The notes beneath the pieces are model-generated. The model ran no database searches. It was not told the origin of the DNA and saw nothing but the letters and a program-made list of their open reading frames with translations. Source: Symsagittifera roscoffensis (lineage: Eukaryota; Xenacoelomorpha; Acoela; Convolutidae). From it: DNA of 64,000 nt. This document shows positions 1 through 12,955 of this stretch, piece after piece. The translations under genes were made by a program, and so were the position numbers. The stretch's first letter is position 1. Each line of letters starts with the position of its first letter. The stretch covers positions 21,519,480-21,583,479 of the forward strand of contig NC_087065.1 in NCBI RefSeq assembly GCF_963678635.1, written 5' to 3'.

Positions 1-1370
1 CGGAAAAATTGAAATACCGGGCTTTGTCGTCAAGCAGGTTTTTTTTTATTAAGCTGAACCTTAAAAAAAACAAGTTACAGGAACTAAGCCGACAACAATA
101 AACAGACGGACAGTAGTAAAAAAAAAATTGAAAAATCCCCAAATATCTGGAACAAAACTACCTTCACCAATAATAAACATAGCCAACTGACAGTTGGAAA
201 AGAATAATGAACGCAAGGAAACTGAAAAACTGTTGAATTTCGAAAAAAATAGATGACCTTTAAGCTCTTTGACTTTGTAGAACAATTTACAATGAACATT
301 TTCTTGTGTAATTAACCCAAGTTGAGAAAACAGGATCATTAGGCAAAACTTTTAGTGGGAAATCTGATAATTAATTTCCATTTTGGAAATTAGAAATCGG
401 TCACATTTTTTGTGAATTTTAGATTTTTGCTGTTCGATAGTGGAGTTGCCTTTCTTTTAACAATGGAAATGCACTGAACTTGAAAATAAAACACAATTCA
501 AACTGCTAAAAACCAAAATTGAGCGTGAACGAATTTTAAGACTTTTTCCTGAAAAAATACCAAAGAAAAAATGAGCAAGGCCTATATAAGAGTACTCACT
601 ACGTTCATTGCTCTGAAAAACTTTACAAATAGTTTTCCGAATGCTAGAAAGAAGTCGAACGTTTAAAAAAATACTGTGGTAACTTAGTCAGCAAGAATAA
701 GCAGCCACAAAAATCTTCAATAGCCAAAAGTTTTCAGTTAGCAAAGATGTTCCGACTGAAATTGAACTCCTGGGCTCTGTCGTCTCAAGCAAGTGTGTTT
801 CAGCAACTTGGACGAAAGCTGAAAGTTCAAAAGCTGTCTACGGGAATCAAGCCGACAAAAATAGGCAGACGTAAGATTGCCCGAAAAAAAGCACAAAATC
901 AAGTTTTTGAAAAACATTGTCCCGGTGGGATTCGAGCTACAGGCCTTTGTCGTCTCAGGTAAGTGTGTTACCTCTACAACACGTGCGTCGAAGGTTTGAC
1001 TGAAATTGAAGTTATAATCAATTGAATAAAATTTTCAAAAAAAAACACCCGGCAAATAAACCGACAAAAATTTGACCGAAATCAATTAAGACTACAAAAA
1101 AAATACATCTGAAAATATTTTTACCAGACGATCCAGTGACTGTATGCATTAACACTAGGCACGATAACTCGAGGTGTTGAACATGCAATGTGCTTAAAAA
1201 GGAGATCTTGAAATCGGAGATCAACCTGCGAACAAAGTTGTTTACGGGAAAAAAAGTCTAGTACCCGATTGCAATACCCTTGCTTATCGCATGTAAGTGA
1301 GTACAGGCTCCAGGTGGAGTCACGTGAATCAAGTTATTTACGGAAAAAAATAGTAGTGCCCGATAAAAAC
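1..1370. repeat. Degenerate local repeats left of RPUSD2; no gene seen
   Basis: No convincing coding exon is visible. A loosely conserved block recurs about three times (near 15-115, 765-880 and 940-1090). Each has a GGCTTTGTCGTC-like core followed by an AAGCCGACAA-type core. A second pair lies at about 1239-1270 and 1333-1365, sharing a TTTACGG, A-run, CCCGAT order. These look like decayed copies of a dispersed or tandem repeat. The region should be the intron following RPUSD2 exon 3, because that exon ends at a good splice donor and no continuation is found here. Confidence 0.4.
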
Positions 1371-1415
1371 TTTCTTAACTACAACAAAAGCAGCATATTT
1401 CACGTACTTTCTTAC

Positions 1416-2315
1416 CAATTCGACTGCATATAGGTGCAATCGGGGCATCGCATCTTATTTCTTCAGACGAAAAATCGCCATGCAGTCCAGTCACATACAT
1501 TTTGGATACTTTTCTATTCTTCAATGCCTCGAAACACTGTTGTGAAGTTTTCAAATTCTTAGCAAATATCTGACAGCCCGAAGTCAGTCTATCCAACCGG
1601 TGGACAGTGCTCAAGTTTTTCAAACCATATGTTTTACCTGTCAAAAAACACAATTTAGAGTTTATAGGGTGCTGGAAAATATGAATCACGCGGTCAATTT
1701 CCAAAAATTCTTGATACACAAAGGAAAAAAAAATCAAATACTTGCCTAGAATAAAAGACAAACTATTATATCTGAAACGGCCAGCTGGATGAACAGGGAT
1801 AGAAGCTGGTTTGTTGACAACATAAAAATTGTTATCATTATGCAGAATGCTGAGTTCATCGGATTTGACTGGCATCTCATGTCTGTGCATTGTAGCTTCC
1901 AGGAAGTCATTATCCTTTATCAAATAGTCAGCTTCAACAGGATCACCGTTCACTTTGATATTACCAGCTTTAAATCTTTTCAGTAGGGTTTCTTCTGACT
2001 CGCCTCTGAACTCATTGACATAAATATCTTTCAACTTTGAGCCAACCCATCGCTCTAAACACGAATCAAAGCCAGCAATTATAATGAGTTTTTGAACACA
2101 ACTTAAAAAAAAATAAAATCGATATACTTACTCTTCACGTAAGACTTAAACGTATAATAATATGGATTCACAAATCTCAGTCCATCTCTGAACACATATT
2201 CTGTTAAATGATATGTTCCTGCATCTTCTTCCTGCTTGTTCTGCTCTGCATATAGTCTTTTGGCCTTATTTAAACTCTTTTGTTTTTGGTGAAAGGGATT
2301 AACACGTTTACTCAT
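1416..2315 (-). CDS. RPUSD2: RPUSD2-like RNA pseudouridine synthase, 5' exons (partial)
   Basis: RluA-family pseudouridine synthase, which isomerises uridine in RNA. Three minus-strand exons fit one frame. Exon 1 is 2315-2132 (ATG at 2315, MSKRVNPF). Exon 2 is 2054-1746. Exon 3 is 1637-1416. Joined, they read RWVGSKLKDIYVNEF, an S4-like RNA-binding segment (IKVNGDPVEADYLIKDNDFL), NKPASIPVHPAGRFRYNS, and the catalytic signature HRLDRLTSG with the active-site Asp. Human RPUSD2 has the same order. Intron 1 is GT-AG. Intron 2 appears to be GC-AG: donor AG|GCAAGT at 1745 is the only choice that keeps FILGKTYGL in frame. Exon 3 ends at a GTAAGA donor. The C-terminal exons, including the remaining fold and the 3' UTR, must lie left of position 1. 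An upstream GTG at 2336 is in frame but is not a likely start. Confidence 0.85.
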
Positions 2316-2878
2316 TTCGACAGTTATTGATATCACATTTTACACACCGTTCCCTCTGAAATACTGCGGCATTAAAATATATTTAAAGTCCATTCTGAGC
2401 TTGCCGAGAAGACGAGTGAAAAGACAGACTGTTCCTATGCCGACACTGTGAATTACATCAGAAAGAAGCTGCCATTCACAATATTAAAAACTGCCCTAAT
2501 CGCAATCCGAGGCCATCGAAAGAAGCAAATCTATACGTCAAGTACTGCAAAGGATACCGATGTCAATATTCTTAATCATAAGCATAAAACACATTCCACC
2601 TTGATCAGACTTTCCATTATTATTCATTTCCATTATTAATCATTTTCTGTACATTTATACACAAAAACTGGTTTTACAGCACGAGATTCAATATAAAACG
2701 CGCCTCCAGGCTTTTAAAAAAATTAAAATAAATTTAAGTTATATATCTAATACAGTATAAACTATACAGAAAACTATACAGTATAAATTTTAAAAACAAA
2801 TTTTCTTTGCCATTTGAAAGTAATTTCAAACGTGCAAGTGTAAGTCAAATTATGATTATCATTAGTGCCAAATAAACC
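2316..2878. other. RPUSD2 upstream region; possible small Cys-rich plus-strand exon
   Basis: This is the 5' flank of RPUSD2. On the plus strand about 2420-2580 one frame reads a short Cys-rich stretch (CRHCELH ... KNCPNRNP ... YCKGYRCQYS, then TAA). A possible splice acceptor (GACAG) precedes it near 2430. This could be the last exon of a divergent or overlapping gene, or chance. I cannot assign a family. From 2640 to 2878 the sequence is AT-rich, with AATAAA-like words and no coding signal. Confidence 0.2.
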
Positions 2879-3990
2879 TCAGGCATTAAATTGATAGTAC
2901 CACAATCTTATGAAACTTTCACTAAAAATTTGAAATCTTTTGATGAAGTGTTTCCATAGGTTGCCCACTGTTGGATATTCTTTAAATAAAACTAAGTAAA
3001 CATTTTTAAACGTTCTTTTTGCTATTCCATGGAGTGACAAATTTGCTGAAATTCCAATTAATGGGATGCCAGGATAGTGTAGGTTACTGATAACGAGTGC
3101 GTTCATGAGTAGTATTCTTGTTTTGATAGAAGGGGTTTTGTGATCGACTGTAGTGTTTTAATCCTACAGGCCCCTTTTTAAGGATCACTGTGAATTCGAA
3201 ATGTCAAAAATTGGTCTAAAATTACTCCGAGATAGTTCATATTGACTTTTTCTTCAATAACAATTTTGTTGAGGGCAATTGCTTATATTTATATCTTTTC
3301 TAACATGATTTCTTCCGAAGATAATAAGCTCTGTTTTTGAGCATTAGATTGGAATAATTGTCTCCGAAAGTACTTAAATGAAATAATGCAATTATTTCAA
3401 GTTGTCGTGGTGCAATTTCAATGTGTTTTCATCGTCACAGAAAAGAAATGTGTCATCTGCATATTGAACTACCTCGCATTAGTTTGTCAGTTGCTGTTAA
3501 GATCATTGATGTACAGTTTGAAAATGAGAGGCCCAAATACAGTGCCAAGTGCGACACCTTCTTGAAGTGAGATCCAGTCTGATTCAGTGTTACTTTCTAT
3601 TGGGTTCTGACATCGTCGCTTATGAAAGAATTTAGCAGGCTAGTCGAGGGCAGATTATGGAAAATTTAGTTGTTTGTGTTTTTACTTAATTGGTTATAGT
3701 CAATAGCATCAAATGCCTTCTAGAGATTTTTTTAATGGTCAAGATTTTTTAATGGTTTGTATGATGTTCTAAAGCAATATTGAGTGTTGCTTGAAAGGGT
3801 TTGAGATAGAAGTTTACCATTAAAACGTTTCTATAATGAAGTTTCTCACACTTTTGATAGTAATTGAGATAGGCTTGTAGTTTTCAAGTTTTTTAGGGTT
3901 TATTTTTGTATTTTGTCGTGACAATTGCCTTTTTTAGCTTGTGGAAAAAGAGTCTTTTTAAGGTAATCATTCAAAAGAAAAGTAAGATAG
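2879..3990 (-). pseudogene. LINE reverse transcriptase fragment (CR1/jockey-like), decayed
   Basis: Read on the minus strand across frameshifts and stops, the RT blocks appear in the correct order: a lysine-rich KKAIVTTKYKNK ... NYKPISITI block near 3880-3920, a KAFDAIDYNQL-like block near 3700, a GVALGTVFGPLIFKLYINDL block near 3510-3560, the catalytic VQYADDTFLF box near 3450-3475, and a C-terminal ALVISNLHYPGIPLIGIS block near 3060-3100. This order and the YADD box are typical of non-LTR retrotransposons of the jockey/CR1 group. Many stops and shifts show it is dead. The endonuclease and 3' UTR are not visible. Confidence 0.75.
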
Positions 3991-5140
3991 GTGTTAATTT
4001 CCTTACAATCTATTCTTAATACGGCACATTTTATTATAATACAATAACGATTTGAAACAAATTTTAAGTACTTCTAAAAAATATACATCGCTTCTGGCCT
4101 GCTCGTAACAGAATTAAATTGCAAATAATTGATCAATTTTGTAAAAATTGTAAAAAAAAAACAGTGAAATTCTGATGATGCACAAAATTTGGGAATTTTC
4201 TTTGCAATAATTTTCTTAGCAGTGTTATAGAGCCCATCAATCGGGAATTCATATCAAATTAAACATCAATCTTTTTTGAAAATGTTTTGAAGATTTTTTT
4301 TAAGATTCTTTTTTGAAAACTCTCTGAAGAAAAAGAAGAAAAAACACTTTGTTCACTTTACAAAGCTGTCTCCGCATCTATACGAGTTACAAATTAGTTA
4401 CGTTTAGTTTTTTAACTAGCAATAAAATTGTTCAAAAATGAAACTTTCAAAAAAAAATGACTCCACTAAAATCATCAATTTAGAGAAAAAATATGAAAAG
4501 CAAAATTAGACAAAAATAAAACTTTCAAAATAAAAATTTGTTAAAAACCATATATAAAGGATAACAAGTAGAAATTGAAACCATGCCAAAAAATTGGTAT
4601 GCGTACAAATTGGATTAGGTTGCATTTCACTGATATAAACTCTTTTTATTTATTCTTGAGTTTAAGCTGGTGTTGCCGAACTTCCGTAATTTACTTGCAA
4701 AAAAATCGCTTTTTGGAATTCAGATAAAAAATGCTTAATCTAAATGCAATAACCTTAGTCAGTGAAGCAAGGCAACTATAAAGTTATTTTGTGCACCTGT
4801 TGTCCAATTGTATCTATGGTTTTTTATTATTTTAAAATTTTTTGGCAATTGGTAAAATTATTTTCATTTGTGCTTGAAATGACAATATAGAGTCGAGAAT
4901 TTGACCTGAAAAATGCAATCAGATTTCTTTCTACATACAAATTTTAAAAAATTGGATGACTGTTTACCAAATTTTCAAAAAATTCGTTTCCAAAAAGTAG
5001 TTTTAATTTTTTTTTAATTTTCGTTTTTCAGTTCACTTTCAACTATATTCGAACAAAAATTATGTGAGCTGCTGAAAGGAATTTTTTAATTTGCTCAGAA
5101 CACTTTTGTAGTTAAATATGAAGCATATACCATACATTCG
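3991..5140. other. AT-rich non-coding stretch
   Basis: I see no coding exon, RNA gene or terminal repeat. The sequence is rich in A and T runs. It separates two LINE fragments of the same orientation and could be a decayed part of the same insertion. Confidence 0.3.
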
Positions 5141-5580
5141 TCCCCATATTGTGCACGATGTACAATATGCGGACGAGATGTACCAAAAAACATCCAGCAA
5201 ATAATCGAGTTCGAATATCTTTGACATATAAGCTGAAAAACAGTGGACCTAGTACCGTTCCTTATGGCAGACTCTTTTAACTTTGATTCATTTGGAAAAA
5301 AAACTCCAATAACCTTCCCTCTTTAGATTTGGTCATTTAAAAAAACTTCTAATAGTGCAATGGCATTTGTTGAAAAACACACTGCGTAATGTTTTCACTA
5401 AATTGTTATTAGAAATAGAATCTTAAGTTTTTGATAGATCCAAGAAAATTGCATAAACTGTTCTTTTGAAAGCCTTTTCTTTGAACTTTTTTTGTAACCT
5501 AAAGGAGAGCAAAATCAAAATTGAAAAGTTTTCCAATTGTTCTTCAATTTCAGCCATTAATTTTGAGTAACTTGAACCGG
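5140..5580 (-). pseudogene. Second decayed LINE reverse transcriptase fragment
   Basis: The minus strand reads LQKKFKEKAFKRT, then TVYAIFLDLSKT.DSISNNNLVKTL (about 5375-5460), then GTVLGPLFFSLYVKDI (about 5215-5265). These are the RT blocks that in LINEs read roughly (V)xxFLDLxKAFDxxxH and GxxLGPLLFxLYxxDI. No intact YADD follows. It has the same orientation and general type as the fragment at 2879-3990, but the residues differ enough to suggest a separate copy. Confidence 0.65.
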
Positions 5581-5599
5581 AACCGCGAACTGTGCTGGG

Positions 5600-7184
5600 C
5601 TGAACAGTCTTAAAAATGAAAAAATTTTGCGAATTGTTTTCTTGGGTAATTGTAATTAATTTGAAAAATCTAACTCGGCAGATTCGGTAGTTTTGTCAGT
5701 TGTCACTTCAATTCTGGTTTTGATAAACTCAAACGGAATCTTGTTTCTTTTTAATTTCTTGTTCGCATTCTGATCAAAACAGTCTGTTCTCAGCACACTT
5801 TGGCTTAAAAATTACCTACAATTTTCTTTTCGATTGGGGCATGGTGCTGCAGAGCACTAATAACTAACCCGAGAAAAAAAAGAAACCATTTTGTTTACAT
5901 CTGTACTTAGATATAACTGGAACCAAGTAAAAGCAAAGAAGATTTTGCAAAAACCACTTTTAGTGCACTTGTTTTCATTGAAAGTGAAGATAAGCTCTGG
6001 CAGGTTTTTGCAACATTTGATGTTTGGCACTAGAAAATAAACCAACGCGTTGCTTTTATAGGGTGTAGTGTATCAGAAACAAAATCGTTCCGGTTTGCTT
6101 CATATTCACTGCTAAGAACTCGCGTCTCATCGTTTGAACAAAAAAACATTTAGGCCGTGTGGAGTTATTATAAATAGCAAAATTCCTCTCTTTTTTATTC
6201 AAGTAATTGATGTTATATTTGATTTGAAATTTTATTTTATTGAGATTGAAAATGCATTATCAACATTGCAAGTTACTTGTTCTTAAAAATCAATTTAAAA
6301 AAGTTTTGTTGGGGTTGTAATTTATATGAATTAACTTTTTCAAGCACAATTGAACTTGGATTTGCATTTAACTGACTCATTTTATTTATCAGACAAATTT
6401 AAATCGTCTCTCAATTTGGCCGCTAGTTTTACCGGTGAAAATAATACAAGAGTGTCTGCCATATCGAATTAAGACTTAAATTTTTGGATCAAGGTTCTAT
6501 AAATTGTTATCACCTTTTTTTACTAAGCCATGTTTCCGGATTTACTGAAACTGCGTTTTCACCCACATCTGGAAGAAAAATGTTTTGACGTTTTCTGCCT
6601 GCGTTTTCTGAAGTTAACAGGAAAAAATTTGAGGATGTTTGCATGTTTTGAGCAAATTTTGCGGATCAATTCAAAAATTTCAAAAACGAATCGATTAAAA
6701 AACTTCAATCGATTTGTTTTGTCTTCAATTCCTTTGACTGAGAAGTAAAAACGGTAAAATGAGTCGTTATGATTGTCCCTCTCCCACTTTGTTTCAATTT
6801 TGCTGGAAATGGAGTTTTTGGGAGCTGATTCTAAGTTTTTTTTTCGATATTTCTTTTTTGTCAAGACACAGAAACTAGAAATGCTGCAGTAAACAACTGA
6901 ATTTTCATAGTAGGAATAACAGAACCGCTCAAAGGTATAACCGCTTATGCATACACCAAGAAAGAAAAATTAATATTTTCTGAAAAATCATGAATTGTTA
7001 TGAAAAAGTTGTTGCATTATGATTGTAGGGTTGGTTGGTATCAAATTTGGATGGCTGATGGCTTGGTTTTATTCAGAGTCGTTGTATCCCAATTCTTTGC
7101 TGTAATTCGGGAAAAATTTAAATAATCTTTAAAAATTGCAATAATAGCTCTGCACCCGCATCAGAAGGAAGGAGTCGATTTGTG
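5600..7184. other. Non-coding stretch with a small inverted repeat
   Basis: No gene is recognised. At 6683-6720 there is a 14-bp inverted repeat (AAAACGAATCGATT against AATCGATTTGTTTT, one wobble pair) with a 10-nt loop. The left edge of the satellite array begins to be recognisable at about 7185-7300 as strongly diverged monomer sequence. Confidence 0.4.
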
Positions 7185-10100
7185 ACTAGGGGCCCAGCTG
7201 AAAGCTGGAGGACCTGTTTGATTATTTTAACATTGATTATTTTAAAATTGTTTTAAAATTTCAGGTTTCTCAAGTCGATAGCGCCCTTCTTACGCAAAAA
7301 AAGTGAAAGATTTGAAAAAAGGCCAAAAAAGTGACTTTTCCTAAGTCTATAGCTCTTCCCCTGGGCAAGTTAAGGACCAGCCGCTTGTGCGGGGGAGTTT
7401 CCTACAACCTGGTCTATCGATTAAACCCTTAATTCCAAATCTGGATGGGTAGTTTTTCAGGAAATCGATAATTTCCGAAAAAATAGGCAAGAAAATCAAA
7501 AAAAGTGACTTTTCATAAGTCTATAGCTCTTCCCCTAAGCAAATTAGGGACCAGCCGCTTGTGCATGGGGGGTTCCTACAAACTGGTCTATCGATTAAAC
7601 CCTTAATCCCAAATCTGGACGGGTAGTTTTTCAGGAAATCGGAAAGATTTGAAAAAAGGCCAAAAAAGTGACTTTTCCTAAGTCTATAGCTCTTCCCCTA
7701 GGCAAGTTAAGGACCAGCCGCTTGTGCGGGGAGTTTCCTACAACCTAGTCTATCGATTAAACCCTTAATTCCAAATCTGGATGGGTAGTTTTTCAGGAAA
7801 TCGATAATTTCCGAAAAAATAGGCAAAAAAATCAAAAAAAGTGACTTTTCATAAGTCTATAGCTCTTCCCCTAAGCAAATTAGGGACCAGCCGCTTGTGC
7901 ATGGGGGGTTCCTACAAACTGGTCTATCGATTAAACCCTTAATTCCAAATCTGGATGGGTAGTTTTTCAGGAAATCGATAATTTCCGAAAAAATAGGCAA
8001 AAAAATCAACAAAAGTGACTTTTCATAAGTCTATAGCTCTTCCCCTAAGCAAATTAGGGACCAGCCGCTTGTGCATGGGGGGTTCCTACAAACTGGTCTA
8101 TCGATTAAACCCTTAATCCCAAATCTGGACGGGTAGTTTTTGAGGAAATCGGAAAGATTTGAAAAAAGGCCAAAAAAGTGACTTTTCCTAAGTCTATAGC
8201 TCTTCCCCTAGGCAAGTTAAGGACCAGCCGCTTGTGCGGGGAGTTTCCTACAACCTAGTCTATCGATTAAACCCTTAATTCCAAATCTGGATGGGTAGTT
8301 TTTGAGGAAATCGATAATTTCCGAAAAAATAGGCAAAAAAATCAAAAAAGTGACTTTTCCTAAGTCTATAGCTCTTCCCCTAAGCAAATTAGGGACCAGC
8401 CGCTTGTGCATGGGGGGTTCCTACAAACTGGTCTATCGATTAAACCCTTAATCCCAAATCTGGACGGGTAGTTTTTGAGGAAATCGGAAAGATTTGAAAA
8501 AAGGCCAAAAAAGTCAAAAAAGTGACTTTTCCTAAGTCTATAGCTCTTCCCCTAGGCAAGTTAAGGACCAGCCGCTTGTGCGGGGGAGTTTCCTACAACC
8601 TTGTCTATCGATTAAACGCTTAATTCCAAATCTGGATGGGTAGTTTTTGAGGAAATCGATAATTTCCGAAAAAATCGGCAAAAAAATCAAAAAAGTGACT
8701 TTTCCTAAGTCTATAGCTCTTCCCCTAGGCAAATTAAGGACCAGCCGCTTGTGCGGGGAGTTTCCTACAACCTGGTCTATCGATTAAACCCTTAATTCCA
8801 AATCTGGATGGGTAGTTTTTGAGGAAATCGATAATTTCCGAAAAAATAGGCAAAAAAATCAAAAAAGTGACTTTTCCTAAGTCTATAGCTCTTCCCCTAA
8901 GCAAATTAGGGACCAGTCGCTTGTGCATGGGGGTTTCCTACAACCTGGTCTATCGACTAAACCCTTAATCCCAAATCTGGACGGGTAGTTTTTCAGGAAA
9001 TCGGAAAGATTTGAAAAAAGGCCAAAAAAGTGACTTTTCCTAAGTCTATAGCTCTTCCCCTAGGCAAGTTAAGGACCAGCCGCTTGTGCGGGGAGTTTCC
9101 TACAACCTAGTCTATCGATTAAACCCTTAATTCCAAATCTGGATGGGTAGTTTTTCAGGAAATCGATAATTTCCGAAAAAATAGGCAAAAAAATCAAAAA
9201 AAGTGACTTTTCATAAGTCTATAGCTCTTCCCCTAAGCAAATTAGGGACCAGCCGCTTGTGCATGGGGGGTTCCTACAAACTGGTCTATCGATTAAACCC
9301 TTAATTCCAAATCTGGATGGGTAGTTTTTCAGGAAATCGATAATTTCCGAAAAAATAGGCAAAAAAATCAACAAAAGTGACTTTTCATAAGTCTATAGCT
9401 CTTCCCCTAAGCAAATTAGGGACCAGCCGCTTGTGCATGGGGGGTTCCTACAAACTGGTCTATCGATTAAACCCTTAATCCCAAATCTGGACGGGTAGTT
9501 TTTGAGGAAATCGGAAAGATTTGAAAAAAGGCCAAAAAAGTGACTTTTCCTAAGTCTATAGCTCTTCCCCTAGGCAAGTTAAGGACCAGCCGCTTGTGCG
9601 GGGAGTTTCCTACAACCTAGTCTATCGATTAAACCCTTAATTCCAAATCTGGATGGGTAGTTTTTGAGGAAATCGATAATTTCCGAAAAAATAGGCAAAA
9701 AAATCAAAAAAGTGACTTTTCCTAAGTCTATAGCTCTTCCCCTAAGCAAATTAGGGACCAGCCGCTTGTGCATGGGGGGTTCCTACAAACTGGTCTATCG
9801 ATTAAACCCTTAATCCCAAATCTGGACGGGTAGTTTTTGAGGAAATCGGAAAGATTTGAAAAAAGGCCAAAAAAGTCAAAAAAAGTGACTTTTCCTAAGT
9901 CTATAGCTCTTCCCCTAGGCAAGTTAAGGACCAGCCGCTTGTGCGGGGGAGTTTCCTACAACCTGGTCTATCGATTAAACGCTTAATTCCAAATCTGGAT
10001 GGGTAGTTTTTGAGGAAATCGATAATTTCCGAAAAAATCGGCAAAAAAATCAAAAAAGTGACTTTTCCTAAGTCTATAGCTCTTCCCCTAGGCAAATTAA

Positions 10101-12951
10101 GGACCAGCCGCTTGTGCGGGGAGTTTCCTACAACCTGGTCTATCGATTAAACCCTTAATTCCAAATCTGGATGGGTAGTTTTTGAGGAAATCGATAATTT
10201 CCGAAAAAATAGGCAAAAAAATCAAAAAAGTGACTTTTCCTAAGTCTATAGCTCTTCCCCTAAGCAAATTAGGGACCAGTCGCTTGTGCATGGGGGTTTC
10301 CTACAACCTGGTCTATCGATTAAACCCTTAATCCCAAATCTGGACGGGTAGTTTTTGAGGAAATCGGAAAGATTTGAAAAAAGGCCAAAAAAGTGACTTT
10401 TCCTAAGTCTATGGCTCTTCCCCTAGGCAAGTTAAGGACCAGCCGCTTGTGCGGGGGAGTTTCCTACAACCTGGTCTATCGATTAAACCCTTAATTCCAA
10501 ATCTGGATGGGTAGTTTTTGAGGAAATCGATAATTTCCGAAAAAATCGGCAAAAAAATCAAAAAAGTGACTTTTCCTAAGTCTATAGCTCTTCCCCTAGG
10601 CAAATTAAGGACCAGCCGCTTGTGCGGGGAGTTTCCTACAACCTGGTCTATCGATTAAACCCTTAATTCCAAATCTGGATGGGTAGTTTTTGAGGAAATC
10701 GATAATTTCCGAAAAAATAGGCAAAAAAATCAAAAAAGTGACTTTTCCTAAGTCTATAGCTCTTCCCCTAAGCAAATTAGGGACCAGTCGCTTGTGCATG
10801 GGGGTTTCCTACAACCTGGTCTATCGATTAAACCCTTAATCCCAAATCTGGACGGGTAGTTTTTGAGGAAATCGGAAAGATTTGAAAAAAAGGCCAAAAA
10901 AGTGACTTTTCCTAAGTCTATAGCTCTTCCCCTAGGCAAGTTAAGGACCAGCCGCTTGTGCGGGGGAGTTTCCTACAACCTGGTCTATCGATTAAACCCT
11001 TAATTCCAAATCTGGATGGGTAGTTTTTGAGGAAATCGATAATTTCCGAAAAAATAGGCAAAAAAATCAAAAAAGTGACTTTTCCTAAGTCTATAGCTCT
11101 TCCCCTAGGCAAGTTAAGGACCAGCCGCTTGTGCGGGGGAGTTTCCTACAACCTGGTCTATCGATTAAACCCTTAATCCCAAATCTGGACGGGTAGTTTT
11201 TGAGGAAATCGAAAATTTCCGAAAAAATAGGCAAAAAAATCAAAAAAAGTGACTTTTCCTAAGTCTATAGCTCTTCCCCTAAGCAAATTAGGGACCAGTC
11301 GCTTGTGCATGGGGGTTTCCTACAACCTGGTCTATCGATTAAACCCTTAATCCCAAATCTGGACGGGTAGTTTTTGAGGAAATCGGAAAGATTTGAAAAA
11401 AGGCCAAAAAAGTCAAAAAAAGTGACTTTTCCTAAGTCTATAGCTCTTCCCCTAGGCAAGTTAAGGACCAGCCGCTTGTGCGGGGGAGTTTCCTACAACC
11501 TGGTCTATCGATTAAACGCTTAATTCCAAATCTGGATGGGTAGTTTTTGAGGAAATCGATAATTTCCGAAAAAATCGGCAAAAAAATCAAAAAAGTGACT
11601 TTTCCTAAGTCTATAGCTCTTCCCCTAGGCAAATTAAGGACCAGCCGCTTGTGCGGGGAGTTTCCTACAACCTGGTCTATCGATTAAACCCTTAATTCCA
11701 AATCTGGATGGGTAGTTTTTGAGGAAATCGATAATTTCCGAAAAAATAGGCAAAAAAATCAAAAAAGTGACTTTTCCTAAGTCTATAGCTCTTCCCCTAA
11801 GCAAATTAGGGACCAGTCGCTTGTGCATGGGGGTTTCCTACAACCTGGTCTATCGATTAAACCCTTAATCCCAAATCTGGACGGGTAGTTTTTGAGGAAA
11901 TCGGAAAGATTTGAAAAAAGGCCAAAAAAGTGACTTTTCCTAAGTCTATAGCTCTTCCCCTAGGCAAGTTAAGGACCAGCCGCTTGTGCGGGGGAGTTTC
12001 CTACAACCTGGTCTATCGATTAAACCCTTAATTCCAAATCTGGATGGGTAGTTTTTGAGGAAATCGATAATTTCCGAAAAAATCGGCAAAAAAATCAAAA
12101 AAGTGACTTCTCCTAAGTCTATAGCTCTTCCCCTAGGCAAATTAAGGACCAGCCGCTTGTGCGGGGAGTTTCCTACAACCTGGTCTATCGATTAAACCCT
12201 TAATTCCAAATCTGGATGGGTAGTTTTTGAGGAAATCGATAATTTCCGAAAAAATAGGCAAAAAAATCAAAAAAGTGACTTTTCCTAAGTCTATAGCTCT
12301 TCCCCTAAGCAAATTAGGGACCAGTCGCTTGTGCATGGGGGTTTCCTACAACCTGGTCTATCGATTAAACCCTTAATCCCAAATCTGGACGGGTAGTTTT
12401 TGAGGAAATCGGAAAGATTTGAAAAAAGGCCAAAAAAGTGACTTTTCCTAAGTCTATAGCTCTTCCCCTAGGCAAGTTAAGGACCAGCCGCTTGTGCGGG
12501 GGAGTTTCCTACAACCTGGTCTATCGATTAAACCCTTAATTCCAAATCTGGATGGGTAGTTTTTGAGGAAATCGATAATTTCCGAAAAAATAGGCAAAAA
12601 AATCAAAAAAGTGACTTTTCCTAAGTCTATAGCTCTTCCCCTAGGCAAGTTAAGGACCAGCCGCTTGTGCGGGGGAGTTTCCTACAACCTGGTCTATCGA
12701 TTAAACCCTTAATCCCAAATCTGGACGGGTAGTTTTTGAGGAAATCGAAAATTTCCGAAAAAATGGGCAAAAAGGGAAAAAAGTACCGAGTTGTGAAGCT
12801 TTTCTAAGACCGTAGCGGGTGGGGTAGGGTAAAAATTGCCCTAAATTTCATGCAGGCAGGTAGGTGAAACGCTACTGATTCCATTGGTACCACTTTTATG
12901 AGAATCTGACGGGTAGTTTTTTGGGAAAGCGAATTTTTCGAAAAAAGGTCT

Positions 12952-12955
<4 letters not shown>
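7185..12955. repeat. Satellite array, 163-173-bp monomers in a 3-monomer higher-order repeat
   Basis: More than 30 head-to-tail monomers share a core (GACTTTTCCTAAGTCTATAG, then CTCTTCCCCTA, GGACCAGCCGCTTGTGC and CTATCGATTAAACCC). In the right half the monomer starts are spaced 173, 172 and 163 bp, giving a higher-order unit of 508 bp. A 12-bp insertion makes some units 520 bp. In the left half a block of about 0.87 kb is repeated 1,362 bp away (about 7640-8510 and 9000-9875). Monomers at both edges (7185-7340 and 12760-12955) are clearly more diverged than internal ones, as expected when unequal exchange homogenises the middle. Each monomer happens to carry a 64-codon open minus frame. The monomer length is not a multiple of three, so these are not treated as genes. 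Confidence 0.9.

Noticed and set aside
747..962. 71-codon plus ORF rich in Lys/Arg near the left end
   Set aside because: It lies within the degenerate repeat block, has no homology signal that I recognise and no splice or promoter context.
5150..5180. VQYADE on the plus strand near 5160, resembling an RT catalytic box
   Set aside because: The surrounding RT motifs are on the minus strand; the plus-strand match is coincidental.
8217..12648. Some 17 minus-strand ORFs of 61-64 codons (GRAIDLGKVTFLIFLPIFSE type) repeated through the satellite
   Set aside because: They are the same open stretch of a non-coding monomer. Monomer length is not a multiple of three, each ends at the next unit, and there is no sign of separate promoters or codon selection.
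7185..12955. Regular repeats that might suggest a CRISPR array
   Set aside because: Units are contiguous, with no unique spacers, no cas genes, and the DNA is eukaryotic.
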